Assembly (NCBI GenBank): GCA_964030785.1
Contig: OZ034967.1
Coordinates: 51,241,533 to 51,305,532, forward strand
Reading direction: 5' to 3'
DNA: 64,000 nt
DNA from: Siderastrea siderea
Taxonomy: Eukaryota; Cnidaria; Anthozoa; Scleractinia; Rhizangiidae
Part shown: one piece after another, positions 36,321-45,443 of the stretch
Numbering within the stretch: position 1 is the first letter of the stretch
Layout of the letters: each line of letters begins with the position of its first letter
Notes under the pieces: generated by a model
Told to the model about the DNA's origin: nothing
Databases searched by the model: none
Seen by the model: the letters and a program-made list of their open reading frames with translations, nothing else
Made by a program: the position numbers and the translations under genes

Positions 36321-36581
36321 TTTCTTAGTTTTTACTTTTGGAATTGTACATAGCTTTCTTTTTTAATTTTTTTACTTTTTATTTTTTCAAATTGTAGATA
36401 GCTTTTTTCAATTTGTAAATAGGAGCACCCCACCCGCGTGGCAAAGAACACAGACCACCCTTTGTAACATCAACTCTTTTTTTTAATTAAAAAATAAAAA
36501 CTGACAACACTGACTTTGCACGTGGATCATAAATAGTTGGTCTTGACTCACAGTTGCCTTGACTCACAATAAAAAAAATGT
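36321..36581. other. Convergent 3' region with poly(A) signals
   Basis: AT-rich, with tttttaattaaaaaataaaaactg-like sequence (aataaa near 36490) serving the + strand SLOG gene. Repeated phrases ttttactttt, aattgta(c/g)atagctt (36341 and 36392) and gactcaca (36545, 36560) give it a tandem look. No gene seen. Confidence 0.5.
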
Positions 36582-37124
36582 TCAAGGAAATAAAATACGT
36601 CGCACTTGGTTGAGTCTCACTTCCCTCTGCCTCCTCTCCCACTCCTCCCGCCGCCGCTCCTCCCGCTCCCGCTCCATGTCCCCAAAATAAACGCGAATTC
36701 GTTGCCATGCGGGGGCCCTATGTATCCTAGACAAATAAAGTTCCAGTTCATTATCAATTTCATGGAAATGGTCCAGGGTCATGGGCCAGCGACGTTCAAA
36801 CCGCGACCGAATGCGGTGCTGGTCCACCCAAGGAATGATCTTGTTCACCAGGGCTCCCAGCAACGCTTCTATGATCTCGGGATGTGGTCTGCCCTCTCGC
36901 TCTCCATTTTCTGTCCAGACCATACACCTTAAAAAGAGTTCAAAAAAAGCAACCACGCGCTGACGGGTGAGGGGGCGCCAGGTTTCTTGTCGTCTTTCTC
37001 GCATCAGTCTGGTCTGCCGCTCCACTCCTGTTCTCTCGGGTCGTACCCTCCTTCGCAACACCTCTGGCCCACTCACATTCACAGCACTGGCTAACGAGCC
37101 CAAGGGCTTTCTTGTTTCCGACAT
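36582..37124 (-). CDS. Unknown Arg/Glu-rich protein with C-terminal coiled coil (180 aa)
   Basis: The ATG at 37124 is preferred to an upstream TTG. Residues 1-60 are Arg-rich. The centre has hydrophobic helices (V-V-A-F-F-E-L-F-L-R-C-M-V-W, then I-I-E-A-L-L-G-A-L-V-N-K-I-I-P-W-V), and the end is a charged coiled coil (M-E-R-E-R-E-E-R-R-R-E-E-W-E-R-R). No family recognised. It is transcribed divergently from the tricistronic unit through a promoter related to the polB promoter (TATA-like tatata near 37203). Position and promoter suggest an early or regulatory gene. Confidence 0.6.
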   Translation of the reverse strand: MSETRKPLGSLASAVNVSGPEVLRRRVRPERTGVERQTRLMRERRQETWRPLTRQRVVAFFELFLRCMVWTENGEREGRPHPEIIEALLGALVNKIIPWVDQHRIRSRFERRWPMTLDHFHEIDNELELYLSRIHRAPAWQRIRVYFGDMEREREERRREEWERRQREVRLNQVRRILFP

Positions 37125-37379
37125 TTTTCCCGCACACCACAAACATAAGTCACTTAGGACCGGCTCAAAGCTAAGAGTGACGTCCTGTGGCCTCGCTTGA
37201 CTTATATACCCTGATTCGCGCAATGCACCATGGTCTATCTAAGGAGGGGGGAGGGGGGTCCACCCACCTCTTCCCCTCTCAAAGCATGATGGGTCTTTCT
37301 CTCATTGGCTCCTTCCCTCCCACGTGACCCTTTGGTATCTCTATAAAAACCCCCTGTCCCATTCCATCTTTCACACTCA
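37125..37379. promoter_or_regulatory. Divergent promoter, inverted duplicate of the polB promoter
   Basis: 37304-37350 reads attggctccttccctccc, then cacgtgaccc and ctataaaaac. It is nearly the reverse complement of 21466-21511. The block ggaggggggaggggggtcc (37241-37259) and the phrase aatgcaccatgg (about 37221) also recur at the polB side in the same order. The unit at 37380 therefore uses the same CCAAT, E-box and TATA arrangement as the DNA polymerase. Confidence 0.82.
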
Positions 37380-37577
37380 ATGGATGATCCAGTCCTCAGT
37401 CCAGAAGCCCAACAAGTGATTGATCGTCTACGAGCCTTGTTATCTCGACTCGAAAAAGACTTGGAAGAGATCCGTTTCAAAGCTTCTTATTTTGAACTGC
37501 TCCGACTTCATAGTCAAAAACATCTCAGTAGGAACGAATTGGCTTTATTAACTTTGAACAACTTCTACCGGTGGTGA
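37380..37577 (+). CDS. Small helical protein, paralogue 1 of tricistronic unit (65 aa)
   Basis: The ATG lies 35 bp after ctataaaaac. The protein is almost wholly helical: L-S-P-E-A-Q-Q-V-I-D-R-L-R-A-L-L, then F-E-L-L-R-L-H-S-Q-K and E-L-A-L-L-T-L-N-N-F-Y. It aligns along its length with the next gene (S-P-x-A-x-Q-x-I-x-R-L, E-L-x-R-L, L-L-T), so the two arose by duplication. The stop TGA is followed immediately by the next ATG. The function is unknown. Small helical dimers are common among viral host-interaction proteins. Confidence 0.65.
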   Translation: MDDPVLSPEAQQVIDRLRALLSRLEKDLEEIRFKASYFELLRLHSQKHLSRNELALLTLNNFYRW

Positions 37578-37811
37578 ATGGGCGACAAAGCCGACAAGAT
37601 CAGTCCTGGCAAGGTCAGTCCTCAAGCCCTGCAAATCATTGAACGTTTGGGAGAGATCCGAAAACAAATCCTTCACCTGGTTCAACCTTTACGTTACAAG
37701 ATCACTTTTCAAGAACTGTGCCGACTCCGAAAAGAAGGGATCATCACCACCGTCGAGTTTCAACTCTTGACCAATCCACTCTTTGATCCTTTCACCGATC
37801 CTTTCGCCTGA
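37578..37811 (+). CDS. Small helical protein, paralogue 2 of tricistronic unit (77 aa)
   Basis: It starts directly after the previous stop (TGA-ATG) and stops in TGATG, sharing one base with the next ATG. Helices are V-S-P-Q-A-L-Q-I-I-E-R-L-G-E-I and F-Q-E-L-C-R-L-R-K-E-G, and the end is F-D-P-F-T-D-P-F-A. The D-P-F motif, present twice at the C terminus, is the AP-2 adaptor-binding motif of endocytic proteins. Whether it works that way here is inference. Expression of genes two and three probably needs termination-reinitiation or leaky scanning. Confidence 0.65.
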   Translation: MGDKADKISPGKVSPQALQIIERLGEIRKQILHLVQPLRYKITFQELCRLRKEGIITTVEFQLLTNPLFDPFTDPFA

Positions 37812-38200
37812 TGGCTCAACCCGACCCCTGTGTGATTTGTTTGATACCTCTCGCCAATTATACCACGTTGAGGTGCTGTGGTCTTCCTTGTCATGTCGCC
37901 TGTGCCAACCAACAGAACCGCCAGACCCGCCTATGCTCTACCTGCCACGTTCCTCTTGTCGTCCATGAAGTTCTCCATGAACACTGGAAAGAAGACCCGG
38001 AGTTTGTCCAGCATGTCAAGGACGATTGGAAAAACAATCCTATCTGGTATGGCATTTGCTATGAGAACGACCACGCCCTCCAAGGATTCTGGGGAGAACT
38101 CCGAGATCCCTATGAGCCTCACCGCAAAACCCTCTACTTTCTGGGTCAGACCAAAAGCCTAGCCATTGGACGCATGAAAACCTGTATCAGCTTCTCGTAA
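37811..38200 (+). CDS. RING-like zinc-finger protein (129 aa)
   Basis: The N-terminal 45 residues form a cross-brace-like zinc module: C7-x2-C10, C22-C23, C27-H28-x2-C31, C42-x2-C45. This fits a RING or PHD-like finger, commonly an E3 ubiquitin ligase. One ligand position (C27 in place of the usual His) is atypical. The rest is a Trp-rich domain (H-W-K-E-D-P-E-F, D-D-W-K-N-N-P-I-W-Y-G-I) I do not recognise. It is the last gene of the tricistronic unit, with aataaa near 38253 downstream. Viral RING proteins usually redirect host ubiquitination. That role is inferred. Confidence 0.72.
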   Translation: MAQPDPCVICLIPLANYTTLRCCGLPCHVACANQQNRQTRLCSTCHVPLVVHEVLHEHWKEDPEFVQHVKDDWKNNPIWYGICYENDHALQGFWGELRDPYEPHRKTLYFLGQTKSLAIGRMKTCISFS

Positions 38201-38353
38201 AAAAGGACACCCCCATGTTTGGATTTTTTCCTACTTGTTGTCAATACCAAGGATCAATAAAAGATGTTGCATGACACTTTGTTGTTGTGATATTTATTCA
38301 TTCTCAATAGTCCTCCAAAAGCATATCGTCTCCTTCATTATTAAAGACGCCAC
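38201..38353. other. 3' region of tricistronic unit
   Basis: The poly(A) signal aataaa (about 38253) is followed by a T/G-rich downstream element (tttgttgttgtg). The stretch then leads into the right TIR. No gene seen. Confidence 0.55.
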
Positions 38354-38778
38354 GCTTCTGCTTCCCCTTGTGACATGGAACTCTCATCATCTGCAAGCCA
38401 TGGATTATATGATTTACATTAAAATATTTTCTTTCCAACTTATAAATGCCTTTTGCTTGATGTGCCATATCAAACCCATATCAAATCCATATCTGGGCCA
38501 TATATGGGTCACCCCCGTTCCCAAAATTGGACTTTGGACTTTGAGCCCGCGTTTTCTCAGCGGTTTTACTTCCCCTTGAGCCCACGATCCATTTTTCCTA
38601 CTCGCCAGCGATTTCCCCTTCCAAATCACGTGACTTCCGGTTGCATGAGCCTGCGATCCCTTTTTTCTTACTGGTCAGCGGTTTCCCATCTCAAAACACG
38701 TGACTTCCGGTTCCGGTCATGACGTCATCCTTACATCAAAACGAGGCAAAGTTGTCCTAGTGAGCGTACATTACTACT
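38354..38778. repeat. Right terminal inverted repeat (425 bp)
   Basis: Reverse complement of 15779-16203 with one mismatch. It ends cattactact at 38778. It carries the same CRE palindrome and two ETS/E-box composites, pointing into the element from the right. Confidence 0.96.
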
Positions 38779-38784
38779 GACAAT
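38779..38784. repeat. Polinton target-site duplication, right (gacaat)
   Basis: Same 6 bp as 15773-15778. On the - strand these bases form part of the interrupted THAP coding stretch. Confidence 0.95.
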
Positions 38785-39023
38785 GGAATAATCGACCTCT
38801 GGGATCCTTCGACATGAACAGCCCTCTGGAAACACTCGTCCGTGAAGTGATCAGAACAGCCGACAAAAATACCTCTCGGGTTGAAAGTTGCACTGAGTGT
38901 GAGTACGAACATTATCCATTTTTCCATTGCGGGTCCGCTCGCAAGGCTTTGATGAAGCGAAATGCCAGCTCGGTGGTTGGATTTATTGTTGTAGCATTGT
39001 ACAACACAAGTAATACCCTTCAT
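38779..39023 (-). pseudogene. THAP-domain coding stretch, 5' part, disrupted by the Polinton
   Basis: From an ATG at 39023 the - strand encodes a THAP zinc finger: C-V-V-Q-C, then S-L-H-Q-S, the invariant Trp in E-K-W-I-M-F, F-N-P-R-G, C-S-D-H-F-T (the C-x2-H pair) and S-I-I-P-L-S at the insertion point. The domain is completed by 15718-15778 on the other side of the element. THAP domains are DNA-binding modules of cellular factors and of P-type transposases. Whether this stretch was a functional exon before insertion is not known. Confidence 0.8.
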
Positions 39024-39321
39024 AACTGCTGCAGCAACGAAAATTTCAAGGCCGTACAACAAACAGTTGGCACGAAATCTTCCCTCGACAACAGTTATAT
39101 TTCCCGCGGCAAGTAACCGAATGAAGCCTGACTTGGTTTGAGATGAGCCTCTAACGTCACTTCCGCTAATTCGCAAGCCACCTTCCGGAACAAGGGCCAG
39201 TAATGGCGGCCGTAAAATCTCGAGAAAAACCGTCCGAAAAAAGCGACTTCCAGTCATCGTAATGAGTTGAAATTTGGCATGGTGACTAACAACCACAGAC
39301 TATTTTCGAAAATGTAAAAAT

Positions 39322-40332
39322 ATGGAATACCAAAATTCTGGTCCCAGTGGCACTTTAACTTCTTTCCAAATAGGAAGATGGCCCGTTTCAGTAGGGTGCT
39401 CCGAAACTGCGGAGGTTTGCGTACGAGCAAGCCGTATATCTCTGTCGTGTTCTTTTATCCTGTCTTGCATCGCTCTCCCTGTTTCCCCGATGTATACTTT
39501 GCCGCACTCACATCAGTGGAATTTTATAGACGACACTGTCTTGTTTAGTTGGTTCAAGAGGGTCTTTCGGTCGCACTAAGTGAGACCTAAGAGTTGTGTC
39601 TGATTTGAAGACAGTGCGTACGCCTTGTTGTTGTAGGCAGCGACGAAGAACCTCTGATACACCTTTTATGTAGGGTAGAACCGCAGTAGCTTTAAATTCC
39701 TGCGTAGGTTCTTTGTTGGCTGTTGGTCTTGTTGTCTTTGTGAGCTTTCGTACAAATGAAGAAGGACATCCGTTCGAAACAAGTACCGATGATAAATGTT
39801 TCTTTTCTTCAGAGATAGCTGATGGTTTTGATGTGAGATGTTTGGCTCGGTCGTATAGACACTTAACAATACCACGTTTCACACACTGAGGATGGTGTGA
39901 ATCATAGGCTAGGTTTTGGTCAGTGTGGGTGGGCTTTCTGTAAACAGTGGCGGTGAGAAGACCGTTTGAATCCCTTGAAACTGACGTGTCGAGAAAGGGG
40001 ATAGTGTTATCTTTCTCGATTTCCATGGTAAAACGAATAGTAGGCTGTTGACTGTTTAGATGTTGTAAAAAGCCGTCTACATAGTCTTTACCTAAGACTG
40101 TAAAAGTGTCATCTACATATCGCTTCCAGGTCTTAGGTTTATAGGTCGCTGTTGCTATCGCCCGTTCCTCAAACTCTTCCATGTAAAGGTTAGCAATAAC
40201 CGCGGAGACAGGGCTCCCCATGGCTGCTCCGTCTTTCTGTTCGTAAATCGACCCGTTGTATTGGAAATACGTGGATCTTAATTTAAAAGGTCGGCAATTT
40301 GTGTAGGTGTAAGGTTTGTGCGGCCGGCACAA
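39322..40332 (-). mobile_element. Penelope-like retroelement fragment: RT and GIY-YIG endonuclease
   Basis: The - strand frame 40332-39508 is a reverse transcriptase C-terminal half: G-A-A-M-G-S-P-V-S, R-Y-V-D-D-T-F (catalytic Asp pair), I-P-F-L-D-T, V-Y-R-K-P-T-H-T-D. After V-V-Y-K-I-P a small insertion shifts the frame. A GIY-YIG nuclease start (K-V-Y-I-G-E-T-G-R, then S-E-H) continues in the next frame to about 39322. RT joined to GIY-YIG is diagnostic of Penelope-like elements. The copy is 5'-truncated and frameshifted, so inactive. Confidence 0.88.
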
Positions 40333-40768
40333 AGCCTATGGCTAGTTTTGTTGAAAAAATCTAAAAGTGATGAAGGAAGAGACGAGAAAAAAGTGATGTA
40401 CAGCAAAGGCAATCTAGGCTAGCGATACGATTGATCATTAGGCAAGCAGTGTTTAAGTAACACCACGGGTCGACCACTGGCTACAACTGTAAAAAGCCCT
40501 GATCTTAACCGAGATTTAACGGCAGTTTCTTTCAAAACTATGGCCACATTCATGAGGAAAAAACGAAAAACCGAAGGAGAAAAGTGAAAGGTGAAATGTA
40601 GCAACATGCACTTTTCGTCACAGTCACTCTTTTCCTTTTTCTCTCTTTCTCTCTTTGAGATTATGTATTTAAATCAAAATTAATATGTACAGGGACAATG
40701 AAGTGATTGGACTCCATACCGGATATTAACTTTTTATTTGGAATTTTTCTTTTTACGTTTTTCTACAG
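40333..40768. other. Intron tail before exon 14, no gene recognised
   Basis: About 430 bp with a polypyrimidine tract (tttctacag) leading to the exon at 40769. No feature beyond a (ctcttt)n-like stretch near 40625-40655. Confidence 0.5.
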
Positions 40769-40807
40769 ATGTTTGTAAGAAGAGCTGTAACACTTGTGGA
40801 ATCGGAG
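40769..40807 (+). CDS. Adhesin gene A, exon 14: second ShKT domain, C-terminal half
   Basis: A 39-nt exon from ttctacag to GGA G|gtaaag, phase 1 at both ends. It encodes V-C-K-K-S-C-N-T-C-G-I-G, supplying cysteines four to six of the ShKT module begun at 13102-13191. The match of phase and cysteine pattern across a 27.6-kb intron is the main evidence that gene A spans the Polinton. Confidence 0.7.
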
Positions 40808-41453
40808 GTAAAGGTTAATGAACCTTTTTGTAAAATTCGTTTCTTTACTAGGAAAGAATATTACACGTCCATGTTAAATACTATATAGATCAACGGTAAA
40901 TATCGGCAGAAATTTCAAGTAAATGTTTTTTTTTAATGGTAGTCTGTTCAAACCAGAACGAACATACTGTTGACAAATCTCCCAAATTTCTCTTCAAATT
41001 AAAGGATCGGTATACAGTTTATGTTTTAAAGATAATAAATAACTCACCCACGTTTAAAACCTTTAGCGTACTGTCATCTAAGAGCCGTGTACTTCAAAAG
41101 AGGCTCCCGTGTTTCTAGAGATGTCAGCCAAACACGTGTGCTTCAAGGCTTGAATGATAACCGAATTAATAAACATAAAATTAGCAATTTCAAGACAATC
41201 ACTATTTCAAGAATTTCATGCCACTAGCATAAAAGGATTGCATTTGATCAGTCTCGTGAATAGCAACTGACGATACCACATCTTCTTGAATCAAAATTAA
41301 ACTGACTTCCACTCAGGTAGGCAAAACAACAGATAACGTGTCTAACGAAAGTCTTTTCCAGGGATTGGGTTAACTGAACGATCACACCAGAAAGGTTGTT
41401 ATTCGATTGGTATCACTGACATCTTAGGTGTTGTTGAACAATTGTTTTCATAG

Positions 41454-41683
41454 GTGGAGGTGGACAAGGAGGTGGAGGTGGAAACACTGGAGGCTGGGGA
41501 GGAGGAGGCGGACATACCGGAGGTGGAGGATACGGCGGAGGGGGACGACCAGGTGGCTGGGGAGGCGGTCACCATGGTGGAGGTGGAGGATACGGTGGAG
41601 GCGGACGACCAGGCGGTTGGGGAGGCGGAAGACCAGGCGGAGGCTATGGCGGTGGCCACAGACCAGGTGGCTGGGGACGTTAA
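41454..41683 (+). CDS. Adhesin gene A, last exon: Gly/Trp/Tyr-rich tail
   Basis: The exon begins after tttcatag in phase 1 and ends at TAA (41681-41683). It encodes about 76 residues made of G-G-G-G, G-Y-G-G-G-G-R-P-G-G-W-G-G-G repeats and ends in P-G-G-W-G-R. Similar DNA repeats (ggcggacgaccaggcgg) indicate expansion by slippage. Gly/Trp/Tyr-rich tails are found in matrix and skeletal-organic-matrix-type proteins. A poly(A) signal aataaa at 41775-41780 follows. The other open frames here on both strands are by-products. Confidence 0.72.
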
Positions 41684-42880
41684 AAATCCTAAATAGCAAA
41701 GTGAGTACGTTTTGTAAGACATTTCTGTTTCTAAAAGGAAACACTCTTTCCTTAAATGTAAGTCTGTAAACATACAATAAAGGTGCGAAATCAAGGAAAA
41801 AACTGTGGAAGTACGAAACGAAGCTCCAAGGGTGAAACTGTCCCGATTTTTCCCAAACATTGATAAAGGTTACCCTAAATCATAAAAGCAAGGAGAGAAA
41901 TTCCATAGTTATGTTCTAACTGGTTTTATCCAATTAGAGCGCGTGAGATGACTTGAACATTTTGTAATGATCAATAAACCTCTTTCAAAAACCGCAATCA
42001 TTTTAATTGCGCACGCGCAGGTTTAGCCTCGCATCAGCATTTGTTCTAAGAGCACAAAGTGTCGTAAAAACGTGTAAGTACACTACCTCGAGTGACTTCT
42101 AAAGAATAAAAGATGCCTAGAACTCGGCTCTGACTTGCACACAAGGGCACTTGGGCCAGTTCATTCATTTCATTGTCTTAACGAGTCTCAGTTTCAGTGA
42201 GTCTCGTTAGGACACACCTCAAGTAAAACGACACTTGCTTTCTGTAGTATCAATGGCCTTACGTAAAGGTATTCATATGTATAGAGATGAATTAATGGCG
42301 AAATGAAAAGAGTAAAATCAAATCCCTTGTACGTCGGCGAAGACGGTTTTAATTATAATTACTGAAGTTTATTGCTGCTTTCTTGTCTTTACAGGTACGC
42401 TTCCTGAATTGGCTGATATTTCAGAAGTAAGAAAACGGATGAAATAAGAAATTAGTTGCAACAGTTAGTGAAATAAACAGTTAAATTAAATGACTTTGTC
42501 TTCAGTCTGCATTTGTTCAATTTAACCAATATAAGGCATAGTTATGCATCAGTCATCTCCAGCAGTGTCTCCCCCCCCCTCCCCACGGGTAAAGGCCCCG
42601 GCATAAACATTTTTTGAAAACAAACTGGCAAATGAACACCTAGACGCATGGAAGTCTTATTTCTTATTGAATTGCTTGAGTGACCGTTCGCTCAGTGAAA
42701 CTGGCATCTCATCTATGTCCTCCTTATACAAAATTAAATTCCTCGCTTTTACTGATGAACGCTTTACTGAAACGAAGCCACAATTCGGTAGGGTCAAATT
42801 GCCTGGGGTAGACTAATGCCAGACCTCTGGTAAGGAGAATGCGGAAAATGCCTCACTAATGCCGGGGAGTCGACATTAGC
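41684..42880. other. 3' flank of gene A, no gene recognised
   Basis: Contains the 3'UTR with aataaa near 41776. A second acceptor-like tttacag at 42394 is followed by a short non-coding stretch and another aataaa-like signal. I see no further coding sequence. Confidence 0.45.
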
Positions 42881-45443
42881 CCCCATTACCTCAATTATTC
42901 TGTCATCTTCGATCAAAAACAGATCCGTGCATTTCAGAGATCATCTTAGAAGCGTCAAAAGAGTTGGTTTTCGGAAAATTCTTCGTTCAAAAGCCTTCAT
43001 TTAGACCATGCTTTCCATTCATTACTTCTCCCGTGTTACATTTTTCAGGCAGTAGCCGCTGACCAGTAGCTAATGTCAACAAAAAGACCGGGTACTGCTC
43101 CGTTTTGCACTCGCGTTTCTCTTAGCTATCTTAAATTTGAATGCAAGATCGCTCACCAATGAAGGATGAATGCATTTGAAAATAAGGGTTGGAGGTCTTG
43201 AGGGAAAATGCAAATTTTTGCCCTTAAAGCACATAACCACAGTGTGTGACGTAGTTGCTAATTTTTTTGTATTTTTAGCAAGGTGAAATAACGTGATAAC
43301 CCGGACTTTGGGGGCACATTTTAACAAGTTTGAAAATACACTTCTAGTTTCATCCAAGGTGAAATCATGAATATATGAAATAAAGAAGAAGAAGATCCTC
43401 GCTTTAGTAACTGCGAGGATCTTCTTTACATCTATTTCTTCATTCCGCAGTTCAAATATATGAATTTCATATATTCATAATTTCACCTTCATCTTTCCCG
43501 GGTACATTACGAACCAATTTAATGACCAGCTCCCAGTTGGCTTGTTAGCTCAATTGGTTAGAGCGCTGCACCGGTATCGCGGAGGTCAGGGTTCGAATCC
43601 CGGCAAGCCTGATTTTTTCAGGCTTTCTTTTCGGGCCGGAACTGCATAAGTTGCGTTACTAACTGCGAGGATCTTCTTTACATCTATTTTTGCATCTATA
43701 GTTTCATCCAAGCTGTTAAATTCTGGAATCTGACCCTGGCGAAACGTCAGTAAAGCAAAAATATTACTACTTGATAGAAATATCCTCCGTTGAATACTTT
43801 CTGTTTGATAAAACAGTGGTGGGAGCTTGGTCCATGACGACTTAATGGTTGTGATCCAGTCTGCAATATGTAGTCCCCAGAACCACCTGATCGTGGGGTA
43901 CTGCTCTACCAAATGTGAACATACGAAACCCAAAAAGACGTCTTGCTTTTGGAATTTCGCCTCGACTTAGTTTTGCTGCGCTTTCTCTAGATTAGCAACA
44001 TACCGCCAAACATAGTGAATGTCACTTCCGGAGTTGATCACAGACTAGCCTGGGTAGTATGAGAACCAGGCTTAATCAGTGGAAATTACTAGTATCCTCA
44101 GCGAGATCGCGCAAAAATTACTTTACTATAAGTACTATCTGGCTCTACTAGACTACTCTTAGTCTAACTGTACAGTAGACGCCCGTTACCGAGAACAGAA
44201 ACTCGTTTCCTCTTGAATACTGTTTCCAGTCATTTACTGCTGGCTTTTCCGAAGGAATTTTTGAGTTCCTTGAAACACTACTTTGCTTTAAATTAACCCT
44301 ACATTGGGTGGGGGGGGGGAGGGGGAGGGTGCACGGATTCTGCCTTTGCGGACTTGAAACTTTTCTATTGTTTTTTTAATATGTGAACAAACACCGCAAA
44401 ACTTTTATCTAAAAAATTATTTGGGAGCAAATTAGTGTGGTAGGTCAATGTACAGTGAGATTCACGTTGCTAAGGCAATCAAACTTTGACAGGCTTGTTT
44501 TTCTAAAATAATTTGGTACATTACTGTCTTAACTGAAAACGAAAATGACTTTCTCGCAGTAGGTGTCATGTTACTAGATAGTTTTAGAGTTCTTTTATTA
44601 TTTTTGTTCACTTTTTGGTCAATTGGGTGGCTTTCCGAAGTTTTAGGGAAATCACGAAATCCAATACGTTGGATCCAAGATGGCCGCCAATTGGAAATTG
44701 TGACGTAAGTCTGGCGTCGTGTGACGTCATCAGTATCACTTGCCGATCGCAAAGGAGACATTCTTGGACAAAATTCTTGGACATACTTTTGACCCTCTAA
44801 GTTTCATTTGCATTGTTTTGTTGCTATCGGAGTTTAATGGAGGCCTGCCCCTCAACGGCCACAGAAGACCAAAGAAGGCCCGGTGTAGATAGAGTTAAGG
44901 TTGTCTCTTAACTGCAGCTGATTACTTTCTCAAAACTGAAAGAACCTTTCAAAGCCCCAAAAGTCGAAAACAGGAGGGTTTTTTTCAGATCTATGAAGAC
45001 GCGCCCAGCTGTACGCGTTATTTTACCTGGCTGAAAATACAAAAAATTCGAAACCATGGCCCTCATTGTGGTTGTGTGCTTGCAGATCTAATATTAAGGA
45101 CAAAAATTTGTTTTTTCTCCCCATGAGCTCCAACTCTTCAAATAAATTCACTATTAATTGGTGAAGGATCATGAATTCAAATTTTAGATAGCTAATTAAG
45201 GGAGAAAACGCGAGTGCAAAACGGAGCAGTACCAGGTGTTGTTGCTGACATTAGTTACTGGTCAGCGGCTACTGCCTGAAAAATGTAACACGGGAGAAGT
45301 AATGAATGGAAAGCTTGGTCTAAATGAAGGCTTTTGAACGAAGAATTTTCCGAAAACCAACTTTTTTGACGCTTCTAAGATGATCTCTGAAATGCACGGA
45401 TCTGTTTTTGATCGAAGATGACAGAATAATTGAGGTAATGGGG
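42881..45443. repeat. Pair of ~250-bp inverted repeats around a 2-kb spacer
   Basis: 42881-43135 (starting ccccattacctcaattattc) is the reverse complement of 45190-45443 with moderate divergence, for example gcagtagccgctgaccagta on both. The outer ends lack a visible target duplication. The spacer holds the tRNA-derived repeat at 43365-43690. It may be the remains of a DNA transposon or a foldback element. Confidence 0.7.
43365..43690 (+). repeat. tRNA-derived SINE-like repeat with hairpin arm
   Basis: 43539-43609 is tRNA-like: acceptor ggcttgt/gcaagcc, D arm gctc/gagc, T arm ending ggttcgaatcc (B box). The anticodon region has C at position 33, so decoding function is unlikely. Upstream, gtgaaatcatgaatatatg and catatattcataatttcac form a hairpin, and the phrase aactgcgaggatcttctttac occurs on both sides (about 43409 and 43663). 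These are marks of a dispersed cnidarian short repeat. Confidence 0.65.

Larger units (their letters stand above)
15779..38778. mobile_element. Complete Polinton/Maverick (adintovirus-like) element, 23000 bp
   Basis: The element begins AG, ends CT, has 425-bp terminal inverted repeats and a 6-bp target duplication. It encodes the diagnostic set: protein-primed DNA polymerase B, retroviral-type integrase, packaging ATPase, adenain-type protease, double-jelly-roll major capsid protein and penton-like proteins. About twenty-two further or overlapping genes fill it with almost no spare space except the left 1.1 kb. All major frames are open, and the TIRs differ by one base, indicating a recent insertion. 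Polintons are self-replicating DNA elements thought to form virions. The capsid gene set here is complete enough to expect particles. The nearest described group is the animal adintoviruses. Several accessory genes are unfamiliar. Confidence 0.96.

Noticed and set aside
39508..40332. Intact reverse transcriptase gene
   Set aside because: Although the RT stretch is open, its 5' half is missing and a small insertion breaks it from the GIY-YIG domain, so it is a dead Penelope-like fragment.
41399..41860. Open frames on both strands at the Gly-rich exon
   Set aside because: Only the phase-1 + strand reading follows a splice acceptor and continues the adhesin frame. The others are repeat shadows.
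43539..43609. Functional tRNA-Thr gene
   Set aside because: The anticodon stem has a mismatch and position 33 is C. The surrounding repeat phrases indicate a SINE-like element.
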